Origin: Lacinutrix sp. WUR7
Lineage (GTDB): Bacteria; Bacteroidota; Bacteroidia; Flavobacteriales; Flavobacteriaceae
DNA: 64,000 bases
Direction: 5' to 3'
Assembly: GCF_016864015.1 (NCBI RefSeq)
Contig: NZ_CP045067.1
Span: 97,001-161,000 of the forward strand
In this document: positions 54,967-63,604 of the stretch, piece after piece
How the letters are laid out: each line of letters begins with the position of its first letter
How positions within the stretch are numbered: position 1 is the stretch's first letter
The notes under the pieces: model-generated
The model's database searches: none
What the model saw: the letters and a program-made list of their open reading frames with translations, nothing else
What the model was told of the DNA's origin: nothing
Position numbers and translations under genes: made by a program

Positions 54967-55928
54967 AAACGTATATCTTGAAATTGTTTCTCTACAAGAT
55001 AACTACTTCTTTTCAAAAAAATTAATACGTTTCCTACACTTTTAAACATTATATACACTTTAAAATAATTAGATTTTAAGATTTCTGAAAGTTCTTTATA
55101 AATATAATCTGTTGTTTTAGAATCTTTATTTTTAATACTAGCAAAAAAATAAACTAAAAGAGTCTGAAAACAATGATTAATCAAATCTTTATCTTTTAAA
55201 TCTATAGATCGTTTAAAATTATGTATATAAATATAACTTTGGGAATATTTAAACTTGGGAAAATAACCTTTATTAATGGTGCTTTTAGTGGTTTCATGCT
55301 GTCTATATAAAAACAAAGGAGTATTTAAAACCTTAAACTTTTCTATAGAAAGCTTAAAAAACATACGAGAAAAAAACTCCGTTTCTTGGCCTCTGTATAT
55401 TTTATTTAAAAATAAGACTTTACCCTCTAAAAAGGATTTTCTAAACAAAACCGAAGGTGTTAAAATTTCTGCTCGCCATAAAACATAGTCCTTAAACAAA
55501 GAAGTATGCAAACTAACATCAATATTTTTTATGTGTGATAAGTCATTCTTCACGTAACTTCCAGAACAGATAACCATTTCTAAATTTTGATTAAAAGTCA
55601 AGACTTTTTTATTTAAAAATTCAGGCAACATTACATCATCATCATCAAACCACTGTATATAAATTCCTTTACTCTTTAAAAACCCATAATTTCTAGCGCC
55701 ATTACCTCCTGGCAAATAGCTATCTGGTCGTTTGTAATATTGAAAACGATCATCCTTAGTAGCATAAGCATTTATAAGTTTTTTAGTACCATCCGTACTG
55801 CCATCATCTACCACAATACATTCCCAATTTGGATAGGTTTGTGCCAACACAGAATCTAACGTTTCTCCAATCAAATGGGCACGATTAAAAGTAGGAATAA
55901 TAATAGATACTAAAGCTGGTTTGGACAT
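54963..55928 (-). CDS. GT2 family glycosyltransferase, tandem paralogue
   Basis: 321 residues. Motifs VSIIIPTFNRAHLIGETLDS, WECIVVDDGSTDGTKKLINA and WFDDDDVMLPEFLNKK. It is first of a three-gene GT2 operon. A near-match to the -7 box (TGACTTTG on the minus strand) lies about 30 bp upstream of the start at 55928. The adjoining 153-bp space leads into the inserted 71-residue gene module. Confidence 0.88.
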   Translation of the reverse strand: MSKPALVSIIIPTFNRAHLIGETLDSVLAQTYPNWECIVVDDGSTDGTKKLINAYATKDDRFQYYKRPDSYLPGGNGARNYGFLKSKGIYIQWFDDDDVMLPEFLNKKVLTFNQNLEMVICSGSYVKNDLSHIKNIDVSLHTSLFKDYVLWRAEILTPSVLFRKSFLEGKVLFLNKIYRGQETEFFSRMFFKLSIEKFKVLNTPLFLYRQHETTKSTINKGYFPKFKYSQSYIYIHNFKRSIDLKDKDLINHCFQTLLVYFFASIKNKDSKTTDYIYKELSEILKSNYFKVYIMFKSVGNVLIFLKRSSYLVEKQFQDIRL

Positions 55929-56081
55929 AAATACTATTTACGCTACCAATATACAAAGTCAGAAGAAAACGAAGGCTAAAAAGAAAAAAAACTAAGGTAG
56001 ATTATAAAAGAATCCATTGTAGGCAATAAGTAATTAAAGTATAGAACAAAGAATCAAAGGCAAGGAAAAGAAAAAACAGTT

Positions 56082-56297
56082 TTAAGCAAGCTCCTTATCT
56101 ACTACAACCCTATTAATCATGTTAAAGACATCTGTATACGGCAAACCCATATATGCACAAAACTCCCGTATGGTTAACGCTTGATGTTTGTCTTTGCCAT
56201 GTACATCTTTTATAGTACGCACCAAAGTTTGAGCCGTAGTTAAAGACTTACCTAATAAGATAGCAACTTCTTTCGGATATATACATATTTGCTTCAT
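56082..56297 (-). CDS. Small putative helix-turn-helix protein, 71 residues
   Basis: Begins MKQICIYPKEVAILLGKSLT and continues with TAQTLVRTIKDVHGKDKHQA, LTIREFCAYMGLPYTDVFNM. The pattern YPKEVAxLLGKS...TIREFCxYMGL is a two-helix arrangement like excisionase/MerR-type DNA readers and recurs in small Bacteroidetes proteins (family knowledge, no function known to me). No glycan role is apparent. It lies between the GT2 operon and a set of 11-bp direct repeats, which could be its binding sites (inference). Confidence 0.65.
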   Translation of the reverse strand: MKQICIYPKEVAILLGKSLTTAQTLVRTIKDVHGKDKHQALTIREFCAYMGLPYTDVFNMINRVVVDKELA

Positions 56298-56854
56298 ACA
56301 ATCTTGGGATCGTTGTGGGTATATTCTTCATTATTTGTGGAATTTTCATTGAATCACATAGTACTAAGCTAAAAAATAATTCGGTTAAAAAAAAGAGAAT
56401 ATTTAAAAAAACCCATGCCAAACACTAATAACAAACAACTTAACACAAATGCTATGCCTGTTTTTAGAATTATCCTACTACAAATAGTCAACAACGAGAT
56501 GACCCATAGATAATCCGTAGATATTCCGTAGATACGCCATAGATAGTCCGTGTAAACTAGTCCCCATAATACAACACACCAAAAACATGAAAAAGCATCA
56601 AAAAACACACAAACAAGGTGTTAACAAAAATAAAATACGAAGACCCGCAAAAAACAAGCAAACCACTCGAAACCAAAACACAAAAAACAAACACCCACTA
56701 CATTAGCGCCAAGAAAGTTACAATAGCGCTTATTATTGATTTTTTAAGCAGGAGCTCATGCTTAAGTGCACCTTTAATAAACGGCTGTGTAATGATTAAT
56801 AATGTAAAACCAGTATGCACTAAAAAGTAGAAAGCATACATAAATGATAATAAA
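56298..56854. promoter_or_regulatory. 557-bp non-coding region with iteron-like repeats and inverted repeats
   Basis: It separates the minus-strand 71-residue gene from the plus-strand 249-residue gene. It contains four 11-bp direct repeats (56508-56551) and three inverted repeats: AGCGC/GCGCT (about 56705-56730), TTAAGCA/TGCTTAA (56744-56765) and GTATGC/GCATAC (56813-56839), the last ending 15 bp before the ATG at 56855. Frames crossing it are low-complexity and not credited as genes. It is A-rich on the plus strand between 56590 and 56700. Confidence 0.55.
56508..56551. repeat. Four contiguous 11-bp direct repeats (iteron-like)
   Basis: The units are AGATAATCCGT, AGATATTCCGT, AGATACGCCAT and AGATAGTCCGT, with no spacers. 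Consensus AGATANTCCGT. A period of 11 bp puts each copy on nearly the same helix face, as for protein-binding iterons or operators. They sit 211 bp upstream of the 71-residue gene start and 304 bp from the 249-residue gene start. Confidence 0.8.
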
Positions 56855-57604
56855 ATGGCGAAGTACAAAAGTTTATTTAAAATAGAAGGAACATTAGATG
56901 ATGTAAACTTCTACAAAACAGAAGATGGGTATCGTGTACGCACCAAAGGTGGTGTAAGTAAATCACGCATACAAAAAGATCCTGCGTTTCAGAGAACGCG
57001 AGAAAACAATAGTGAGTTTGGCGCTAGTGCAACCAGTGGTAAAATACTGCGTCGTGCTATTATTGACATACTAGCAAATGCTAAAGATAGTAAACTAGCA
57101 TCCCGAGTAACGCAAGTAATGACCCAAGTCAAAAATTTCGATCTTACCTCTGTTAGAGGAAAACGGAATGTGGCAGTGGGCATAGCAACACCAGATGGTA
57201 AAATACCATTAAGAGGATTTAATTTTAATAGAAAATCCAGTCTTTCCGAAGTATTGCTATCCGATTATATTCTAGATACCGCTACCGGAGAGGTGGTTAT
57301 TAATAATTTTATTCCAACGCAAAGGCTAGCAGTACCAGAAGGTGCCACGCATGTAGAATTTACGGCTGGTTTTTTAAACCTAGATTTTGCGACAGAAGTA
57401 AAAGATTTTCAAACAAGTAATGTAGAAAATCTTCCTATTAATAGTACAGTTTCTACAATAACCTTAACACCTGCGGCTCCCGCAACAGGTACAGGACAAA
57501 GTTTTTACTTGTTAAAAGTCGCTTTCTATCAAGAAATTAATAACATACAATATCCGTTAAAAAACGGAACGTTTAATGCATTGCAAATCTTAGAAGTATT
57601 GTAA
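56855..57604 (+). CDS. Protein of unknown function, 249 residues, on the opposite strand
   Basis: Begins MAKYKSLFKIEGTLDDVNFY, then KTEDGYRVRTKGGVSKSRIQ and DPAFQRTRENNSEFG. The first 100 residues are basic and rich in Arg, Lys and Gly. The rest is beta-rich with blocks GKIPLRGFNFN, VVINNFIPTQRL and ending LKNGTFNALQILEV. There is no signal peptide, membrane segment or known catalytic motif. Similar proteins occur in other Flavobacteriales, as far as I recall, without assigned function. The mix of a basic N-terminus and beta domain could suit a nucleic-acid-binding or structural particle protein (speculation). It is closed by a strong terminator. Confidence 0.8.
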   Translation: MAKYKSLFKIEGTLDDVNFYKTEDGYRVRTKGGVSKSRIQKDPAFQRTRENNSEFGASATSGKILRRAIIDILANAKDSKLASRVTQVMTQVKNFDLTSVRGKRNVAVGIATPDGKIPLRGFNFNRKSSLSEVLLSDYILDTATGEVVINNFIPTQRLAVPEGATHVEFTAGFLNLDFATEVKDFQTSNVENLPINSTVSTITLTPAAPATGTGQSFYLLKVAFYQEINNIQYPLKNGTFNALQILEVL

Positions 57605-57625
57605 CATAAGTATCGGTAGAAATAC

Positions 57626-57653
57626 AAAAACGGATACTGCAGTATCCGTTTTT
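57626..57653. terminator. Perfect palindromic bidirectional terminator
   Basis: A 28-bp perfect palindrome, with CGGATACTG (57631-57639) pairing with CAGTATCCG (57640-57648) and flanking A5/T5. On the plus strand it ends the 249-residue gene; on the minus strand it lies just after the GT4 gene ending at 57660 and has a T run in that direction too. Confidence 0.85.
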
Positions 57654-57659
57654 TATTTT

Positions 57660-58769
57660 TTAAATAGTCTGTGTCATAGCACCTTCTAAAATGTCTTGCA
57701 AAACTGCTATATGGTGTTCCATACTAAAATGTGCTAAAATATGTTGTTTTCCAGAAGTGCCCATTTTTATAGCAAATGCTTTATCTTCTAACAGTTGAAG
57801 CATATTATTAGCCATTCCGGTAACATCCTGTTCTTCACACAACAATCCGGTTTCGCCATCTACAATGACATCTGGTATTCCTGCATGTCTCGTTGCTATA
57901 ACTGGTAATCCAGCAACACTTGCTTCTAAAACCGCTAATGGTGTTCCTTCCATATCGCCATTTGCAGCAGTAATCGAATGTTGTACAAAGGCTAAGGACT
58001 CGGTTAATAATTCTCTATATGCATCTGGTGTAATGATACCTAAAAACTGTACTTGATTTTCAAGATGATAATGTCTTACTAAATTCTGACACATATTTAG
58101 CAACATCCCATCTCCTGCCAATAACAACTTAGCATCTGGATGTTTGTTAGCTACTTCTTTAAAAGCCATAATAGTATAGTATGGTGCTTTTTTATCGGTA
58201 AAACGACCAATACCTATAAATTGTTTTTTGGCATACGTTGGTTGCACCGTTTCAAATTCTGGTTGTGGGCCATACACATTATACACCAGTTTTTCTTTAG
58301 GACAACCTATAGCTAACAACATCTGCTCCATCTTTCTAGAAACAGCAACGACTTTTGTCGCTAAACTAAAAACTTCTTTATAATCGTTACATGCTTTTAT
58401 TACCGTATGTACACTGGCATCATAGCCATGAAAATGCACTACTACAGGCAAACCACTCGCTTTTAAAATGGATAATAAGGCATACGCATGCGTACCATAC
58501 TCCACCAAAATAGCATCTACAGCATTATTTTTTAAAGAAGTAAGTACAGATTGTTCTTTTATATAAGAAAAGGAATACTTTTTTAATTTACGAATAATAC
58601 GAAATCGTAATAACGCCCATTTGTTGACTAAAGAAGAAACACCTTCTAGCTGTACACGCCCAGGCTTTCCATAATAGTAAAACACACCTCCTTTAAGATA
58701 CTTTTTATGCGCCTGAATAAAAGTTTCAGAATATGGGTTTTGATTGGGTGAAAAAATGGCAATGTTCAT
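57660..58769 (-). CDS. GT4 family glycosyltransferase, WcaL/AmsK-like
   Basis: 369 residues. N-terminal FSPNQNPYSETFIQAHKKYL; donor domain IGRFTDKKAPYYTIMAFKEV and GDMEGTPLAVLEASVAGLPV, then ATRHAGIPDVIVDGETGLLC. The combination resembles colanic acid and amylovoran glycosyltransferases. It is the last gene of the right-hand operon and starts 3 bp after the GT2 gene. The palindromic terminator follows its stop by 7 bp. Confidence 0.88.
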   Translation of the reverse strand: MNIAIFSPNQNPYSETFIQAHKKYLKGGVFYYYGKPGRVQLEGVSSLVNKWALLRFRIIRKLKKYSFSYIKEQSVLTSLKNNAVDAILVEYGTHAYALLSILKASGLPVVVHFHGYDASVHTVIKACNDYKEVFSLATKVVAVSRKMEQMLLAIGCPKEKLVYNVYGPQPEFETVQPTYAKKQFIGIGRFTDKKAPYYTIMAFKEVANKHPDAKLLLAGDGMLLNMCQNLVRHYHLENQVQFLGIITPDAYRELLTESLAFVQHSITAANGDMEGTPLAVLEASVAGLPVIATRHAGIPDVIVDGETGLLCEEQDVTGMANNMLQLLEDKAFAIKMGTSGKQHILAHFSMEHHIAVLQDILEGAMTQTI

Positions 58770-58772
58770 TAA

Positions 58773-59696
58773 TTAATATTTTTTAAGCTTAAAGCATATA
58801 AACTGAAAAGCGAATACAACCTTTTTAGTAAAAGAGTTTTGTAATTTATAAAAACTACTAGCAAACAAGTCTTTCTTTGTGTGTAATTTAAACCAGTTAA
58901 CACGCAGCTTATTATTTAATACTTTATTTTCAATCCCTTGTTTCTCTTTTAAATACTCCCTTATAACAGATTCTTCAAGCAGTCTCACTTTTTTTTTATT
59001 ACTATTAAAATGATTTCGACTTACCTGCTTATGGTGTCTAAAAAAGTTTAAATCTTGACTAACAAAAGTAACATTCGTATTAGATACCAATTGCAACCAA
59101 AAAAACCAGTCGCCACACATTTTCATAGCTAGCAAAGCTTCATTAAAAAAACCTGCATGAACCGTTTCTTTTTTAAAAACAACAGCGCTTGCATTAGGAA
59201 TAACATTCTTTATTATTAAATACTTGGCGTTAAAATCAAAACCAGGCATCTTAAAATTATCTTTCCAAATATTTGGTTTAAAAGACTTGGTATAACGTAT
59301 TCTATGGGAAGTTTCTTTTCCTTCAAAATCAACATCTATGCTCTGCGTGTATGCCAACCCAACATCTTTAGTTAATGATTTTAAACAGGTTTCCAAAAAA
59401 TGCAACGCACAATAATCATCACTTTCGGCAATCCATATATAATCTCCTTTAGCTAGTTCTATTCCTTTTTGCCATTGCTTAAATGGACTTCCTGAATTTT
59501 CACTATTTATAACAACATGACTAACTTTGCTATGTGTTTTATATTGCATTAAAATTTCTGGGCTACTATCTGTAGAAGCATCATCTAATAAGATAACTTC
59601 AAAATCTTGAAATGTTTGATTAAGCACAGTATCTAAACGCTGCTGTAAAAAAGCTTCGTGATTGTAGTTGGGTATGATTATGGAAACTTTAGGCAT
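58773..59696 (-). CDS. GT2 family glycosyltransferase
   Basis: 307 residues. Motifs VSIIIPNYNHEAFLQQRLDT, VILLDDASTDSSPEI and IWIAESDDYCALHFLETC, then MCGDWFFWLQLVSN. A typical GT-A enzyme of O-antigen loci, with a basic C-terminus likely touching the membrane. It starts 1 bp before the end of the upstream sulfotransferase-like gene spacing (gap of 1 bp), so the operon is tight. Confidence 0.87.
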   Translation of the reverse strand: MPKVSIIIPNYNHEAFLQQRLDTVLNQTFQDFEVILLDDASTDSSPEILMQYKTHSKVSHVVINSENSGSPFKQWQKGIELAKGDYIWIAESDDYCALHFLETCLKSLTKDVGLAYTQSIDVDFEGKETSHRIRYTKSFKPNIWKDNFKMPGFDFNAKYLIIKNVIPNASAVVFKKETVHAGFFNEALLAMKMCGDWFFWLQLVSNTNVTFVSQDLNFFRHHKQVSRNHFNSNKKKVRLLEESVIREYLKEKQGIENKVLNNKLRVNWFKLHTKKDLFASSFYKLQNSFTKKVVFAFQFICFKLKKY

Positions 59697-59697
59697 A

Positions 59698-60447
59698 TTA
59701 AAACGATAAACTTAATTGTAATAATTGCGCTTCAACCAACTCTGGTTTAAAGTAAAACTTATACGTTTTTTTTATAATATTATTTGTCTTTTCTGAAAAC
59801 ATTGTGTTTTCCACTATAGTATTTAGGGGTTTATAGTTTAAATTTAATTCAAACGCATTGGTTAAATAATCAAATACTTTTTTATCATTTTCTAAAAAAT
59901 CATCTAATTTAATCAACACACAATTCGAAGGGTTTTTAGTATAAAAATCAATAATTTCTTTATTATAATGCAACCAAGTTTGGTAACAGTGTTTAAGACT
60001 TATTTGGTCTAACGGATGTTTACTTCTTTTCTTTCGTTTTTGCAAAGAATTAATAACCGCATCTGCTTCACGCCAAATAAAAATATATTTCAAATCATTT
60101 ACAGCTGTATTCCATTCATTTAAAAGTAAAACGCTTCTAGGGTCTTTCCAACCCCATTGATTAAACGATTCTCTTTTATTAAGAATTCCTTGCACACCTT
60201 TTTTAAAGCCTTGCACTTGTATAGCATCTTTTACAACCCATCCCTTACTTTCTGGTTTTGCAATTTTTATTAATTGTGCTTGAAATTTCATTATTTCTTC
60301 ATCTTCAAAATGCCCTTTTTTATTTCCTACAGCACTTGCAACTAACCCACCAACATCCATTTTTAAACCTTGCTCAAATAACCAAGAAGCTAAAAGCGAA
60401 GTTCCCGATCGATGCATTCCGGTTATGCAAATTACTTGTTTATTCAT
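59698..60447 (-). CDS. Sulfotransferase-like P-loop protein
   Basis: 249 residues from ATG 60447 (MNKQVICITGMHRSGTSLLA). The start forms an ATGA overlap with the stop of the upstream gene; an earlier start at 60486 is unneeded. P-loop GMHRSGTSLLASWLFEQG, then GWKDPRSVLLLNEW and FIWREADAVINSLQKR, matching the PAPS-binding 5' and 3' regions. Likely sulfates a sugar of the glycan, although other P-loop transferases share this fold. Confidence 0.8.
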   Translation of the reverse strand: MNKQVICITGMHRSGTSLLASWLFEQGLKMDVGGLVASAVGNKKGHFEDEEIMKFQAQLIKIAKPESKGWVVKDAIQVQGFKKGVQGILNKRESFNQWGWKDPRSVLLLNEWNTAVNDLKYIFIWREADAVINSLQKRKKRSKHPLDQISLKHCYQTWLHYNKEIIDFYTKNPSNCVLIKLDDFLENDKKVFDYLTNAFELNLNYKPLNTIVENTMFSEKTNNIIKKTYKFYFKPELVEAQLLQLSLSF

Positions 60448-62567
60448 AAAAAACTTTTTCTTTCTAAAGTTGCTTTTATATACCAAACATCTGTTCTTGA
60501 TTCAAAAATATCTCGTTGTATATGTTCAGAAATAATCTTAAAACCAGCAGCTATTATTTCCCTTTTAAAACTTTCCATTGTTCCGTGAACCTCTTGACTT
60601 TCTACTAGTTTCCCTTCGGAGTAATTCCAAATATCATTGGTATTAGGAGCTACATCAATAGTTAATAAAAGCTCACCTCCTTTTCTCAATAATTTGGAAG
60701 CGCGTTTTAACATTTTCACTCGAATTGCTTTAGGCATATGTTCAATAACAGAAATAGAATAAATACAATCAAACTTTTTTAAAGATCTTACTTTAGTAAA
60801 ATCTTGATGTTTTGAAGTTATTGCTTTATTAAATACGCTATAATCTAAATACCCCCATTCATTCCAATTTGCTTTATCTTCTAGTTTTCGTACCGTTGGA
60901 TGCAAATCAACAGTTGTAACATGAAACCCCATATCATTAAGACATAATGGCACTGGACATACTCCTGCTCCAATATCTAAAACAGTAATATCTTTTTTAT
61001 CTTCTAATTGCTCTATAATCCAAGTATATTCAAATACCCGTGGATAATGTGCTGTATAAAAACCTAAATGATGCCTAGAAACATCAACTATATATTGCAA
61101 CAAGTCTGGTCGATTAACTTGCTTATATGCTTTATTTAAATTCGTCGAAACAATATCTCTTTGATGCGTGTTTTCATGGACTGTACCAACTAATACAGAG
61201 ACATCTCTATACGTTTTTACAATTGCTAGCTCACTGAATTTATTATATTGAGAAACTTCATTAAAGATTGCATTATGAAAATGGGTAATTGTTGAACCGA
61301 AAGAAGGAGCTTCATTATACGCTCCAATAATTATACGTTTTTTAGCCTTACTTACTAGTTTTTCAACAATAACCTTAAAATTATTAGCATCACTTTGATG
61401 AATTAACACATCAAAGCACATGGTTATGTCCACTTCTTGAATTGAACTATCTGATATAGGAACAGTTTTAAAATCCCAGTCTGGCCTTTTTTGTTTCCCC
61501 ATTTTAACCGCTTCCTCAGACACGTCTAAACCTAGATAATTTTCAAAAGGCATATCTTTCATCAATTCCAAATCTCCACAACCAATGTCCATTATAGTAG
61601 CCGTTTTCTTGCCATAGGTTAAATGTTTTAATAAATTTATTTTCAACTCTAAAACCTCACCTCTTGACCCTACTCCACTACCTAGACTAGGACAAGTTAA
61701 GTACCTATAATCCCAAAACAAAGAGTTACTTAAATTCTCTTCTAAACTAGAATTAATTCTAGAATTAATAATCCTCAAGGTTTCCGCAACTACAATTTTA
61801 TTTTTTGTTTTTACTTGAAGATGTTCATCTATTTCAGTGTGAAAATGAATTATTTTAGGAGTTACCTCTATAGAATTATTTACATGAATTGGATAATTCC
61901 ATTCTATACCAAGATGTGTAACTTTTTTACTTAAACTGGTTAGTGCTAAAGCAAAACCTACTTGATCTGCATGCTTACTATATTTTGGCGTAAACAAACT
62001 TTCTTGCTCAATACATACTTTAGCATAATGTATCCATTTTGGTGCTAATATTTTTAAAAAGTCTTTTTTTATAATATATAAACCACCATTACAATTATTC
62101 CAATCCGTTACCTGTTCTCCTTGTATTGAAAATGCAGTTCCTACTGGTAGTAACTGCAATTCATTTTTATCAAATATACGTTGTAGAATTGGTAAAGGAG
62201 GGTTAGGAAAATCTACAATTTTAGCGTAAACCTCATTGGTTAACTCAATATTTTCTAAATTGATTACAGCGGTATCACAATCCATTAAAAAGACATAATC
62301 GTAATCGACTACATCTAAAAATGTTTCTAACTGTGTTAGTTTATTGCAATACTTATTCCTACTATCATAAGGAGTTTTCTTAACAACGTTTACTCCCTTA
62401 GCTTCTAAATACACCATAAAGTCACGAGGAACCTCTGTAACTAAATGTACATAGATATCTTTTGGCATAATGTCTACCGCAAACAAATTTGTTAACCATA
62501 TATAACTCTGAACTGCCATAACTGGTGTATAATCTAATACACAGGAAAAAATAATTCTTTTATTCAT
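60444..62567 (-). CDS. Three-domain fusion: glycosyltransferase (GT-A) plus two methyltransferases
   Basis: 707 residues from ATG 62567; a TTG at 62594 would overlap the upstream gene. Domain 1 (about 1-250) is a GT-A-like sugar transferase with FLMDCDTAVINLENI (DxD at 96-98) and NNCNGGLYIIKKDF. Domain 2 (about 320-465) is a SAM methyltransferase, TATIMDIGCGDLELMKDMP (325-334). Domain 3 (about 500-707) is a second one, TVLDIGAGVCPVPLC (528-537), with SISVIEHMPKA and a final C-terminal domain like Methyltransf_11. One protein may add a sugar and methylate it twice. Confidence 0.85.
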   Translation of the reverse strand: MNKRIIFSCVLDYTPVMAVQSYIWLTNLFAVDIMPKDIYVHLVTEVPRDFMVYLEAKGVNVVKKTPYDSRNKYCNKLTQLETFLDVVDYDYVFLMDCDTAVINLENIELTNEVYAKIVDFPNPPLPILQRIFDKNELQLLPVGTAFSIQGEQVTDWNNCNGGLYIIKKDFLKILAPKWIHYAKVCIEQESLFTPKYSKHADQVGFALALTSLSKKVTHLGIEWNYPIHVNNSIEVTPKIIHFHTEIDEHLQVKTKNKIVVAETLRIINSRINSSLEENLSNSLFWDYRYLTCPSLGSGVGSRGEVLELKINLLKHLTYGKKTATIMDIGCGDLELMKDMPFENYLGLDVSEEAVKMGKQKRPDWDFKTVPISDSSIQEVDITMCFDVLIHQSDANNFKVIVEKLVSKAKKRIIIGAYNEAPSFGSTITHFHNAIFNEVSQYNKFSELAIVKTYRDVSVLVGTVHENTHQRDIVSTNLNKAYKQVNRPDLLQYIVDVSRHHLGFYTAHYPRVFEYTWIIEQLEDKKDITVLDIGAGVCPVPLCLNDMGFHVTTVDLHPTVRKLEDKANWNEWGYLDYSVFNKAITSKHQDFTKVRSLKKFDCIYSISVIEHMPKAIRVKMLKRASKLLRKGGELLLTIDVAPNTNDIWNYSEGKLVESQEVHGTMESFKREIIAAGFKIISEHIQRDIFESRTDVWYIKATLERKSFL

Positions 62568-62572
62568 TCGTT

Positions 62573-63598
62573 CTATTTTTGATAATGGTTCCAAATAGCA
62601 GTTGCTATTTTTACAACTTCCTCTATATTTAAATTATTATCCACATTAACTTTTGCTCTTTCTATACTATTAAAATCTTCAGTAAACCAATCTGTATTCT
62701 CATTAAAATATCTCTTAGACAAAGCCATATTACACTTTTCGCAATCCTTTTTTATAGTATTTATTAGTTCTTCAGGAAGAGTTTTACTTTTTTTATTTTC
62801 CTGTAATACGTCCTCTATTATATCTACTAATAAATAATTTTGTTTAGCTGTTTGCTTAATTACATCAAACTTATTAGCAAAATTCATAAATTGAAGTCCT
62901 TTATCAGACATTTTGGAATTAACATCTTTTCTGCCCCCTTCTTTTTGAGGCATATAGTCAATATTAAAAGAATTTAAAAATGTGCTTACACTATCATTTT
63001 GTTTTTCATAAACATTAAGAATAATGTTCTCCTTACCAAAAACACTTTCCCATCGTTTTATAACCGTATTAAAATTAAATAATTCTTTTTTTTCTTCATA
63101 AAATTTATTGATACCTCCATGATATAGACTATAAAAGTTATGTGTTTTTATATGTTGATTATATTGAGAAATCACATAATCCATTTGTGGCCTAATTGAA
63201 GCAATGATTTTAAACTGAAATTTCTTAGATTCTAATAGTTCTTTTAGTAAAATTGGTGCTTTATCTCCTAGGAAAAAATCTGTTGACATTAATGAATACG
63301 CTTCAGTACTTATTATAATATTATCTTCTTTAGCCTTGGTTATTTCAGTTTTTAAATTCTTGTATAATGTAACTCTGTCAACATCTAATTGATGATGTAC
63401 GTATGGAGGAACCTCATTTAACAATGAAAAACCTAAATAATTCATTGCCTTTTTATTAACTTCTGGAAAATACAAATTGTTTTTTTTTAGAAACGAAGAG
63501 TTTTGCACTAAAAAAGATTGTATAGCACTAGTTCCTGTTTTCATAAAACCTATATGAATATAGATTATTTTCTTTTTTGTTTTTTTTAAAAAACTCAT
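62573..63598 (-). CDS. Sulfotransferase-like P-loop protein
   Basis: 341 residues from ATG 63598; a TTG 6 bp earlier is less likely. A P-loop IHIGFMKTGTSAIQSFL near the N-terminus, then IIASIRPQMDYVISQYNQHI, which is the 3'-phosphate-binding region (an S-x-R pattern). Later ILNVYEKQNDSVSTFLNSF. The arrangement is that of sulfotransferases found in glycan loci, but the C-terminal half is divergent. It starts 6 bp after the Wzt-like gene ends, so it belongs to the same transcript. Confidence 0.72.
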   Translation of the reverse strand: MSFLKKTKKKIIYIHIGFMKTGTSAIQSFLVQNSSFLKKNNLYFPEVNKKAMNYLGFSLLNEVPPYVHHQLDVDRVTLYKNLKTEITKAKEDNIIISTEAYSLMSTDFFLGDKAPILLKELLESKKFQFKIIASIRPQMDYVISQYNQHIKTHNFYSLYHGGINKFYEEKKELFNFNTVIKRWESVFGKENIILNVYEKQNDSVSTFLNSFNIDYMPQKEGGRKDVNSKMSDKGLQFMNFANKFDVIKQTAKQNYLLVDIIEDVLQENKKSKTLPEELINTIKKDCEKCNMALSKRYFNENTDWFTEDFNSIERAKVNVDNNLNIEEVVKIATAIWNHYQK

Positions 63599-63604
63599 AT
63601 CCAA

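Noticed and set aside
56369-56608. A 79-codon minus-strand frame across the 11-bp repeats
   Set aside because: Its TDYLW repeats come from the 11-bp DNA units, it has no family resemblance, and its start lies in low-complexity sequence.
56618-56830. A 70-codon plus-strand frame before the 249-residue gene
   Set aside because: It is A-rich low-complexity sequence crossing inverted repeats, with a Lys/Thr-rich start and no recognisable domain.
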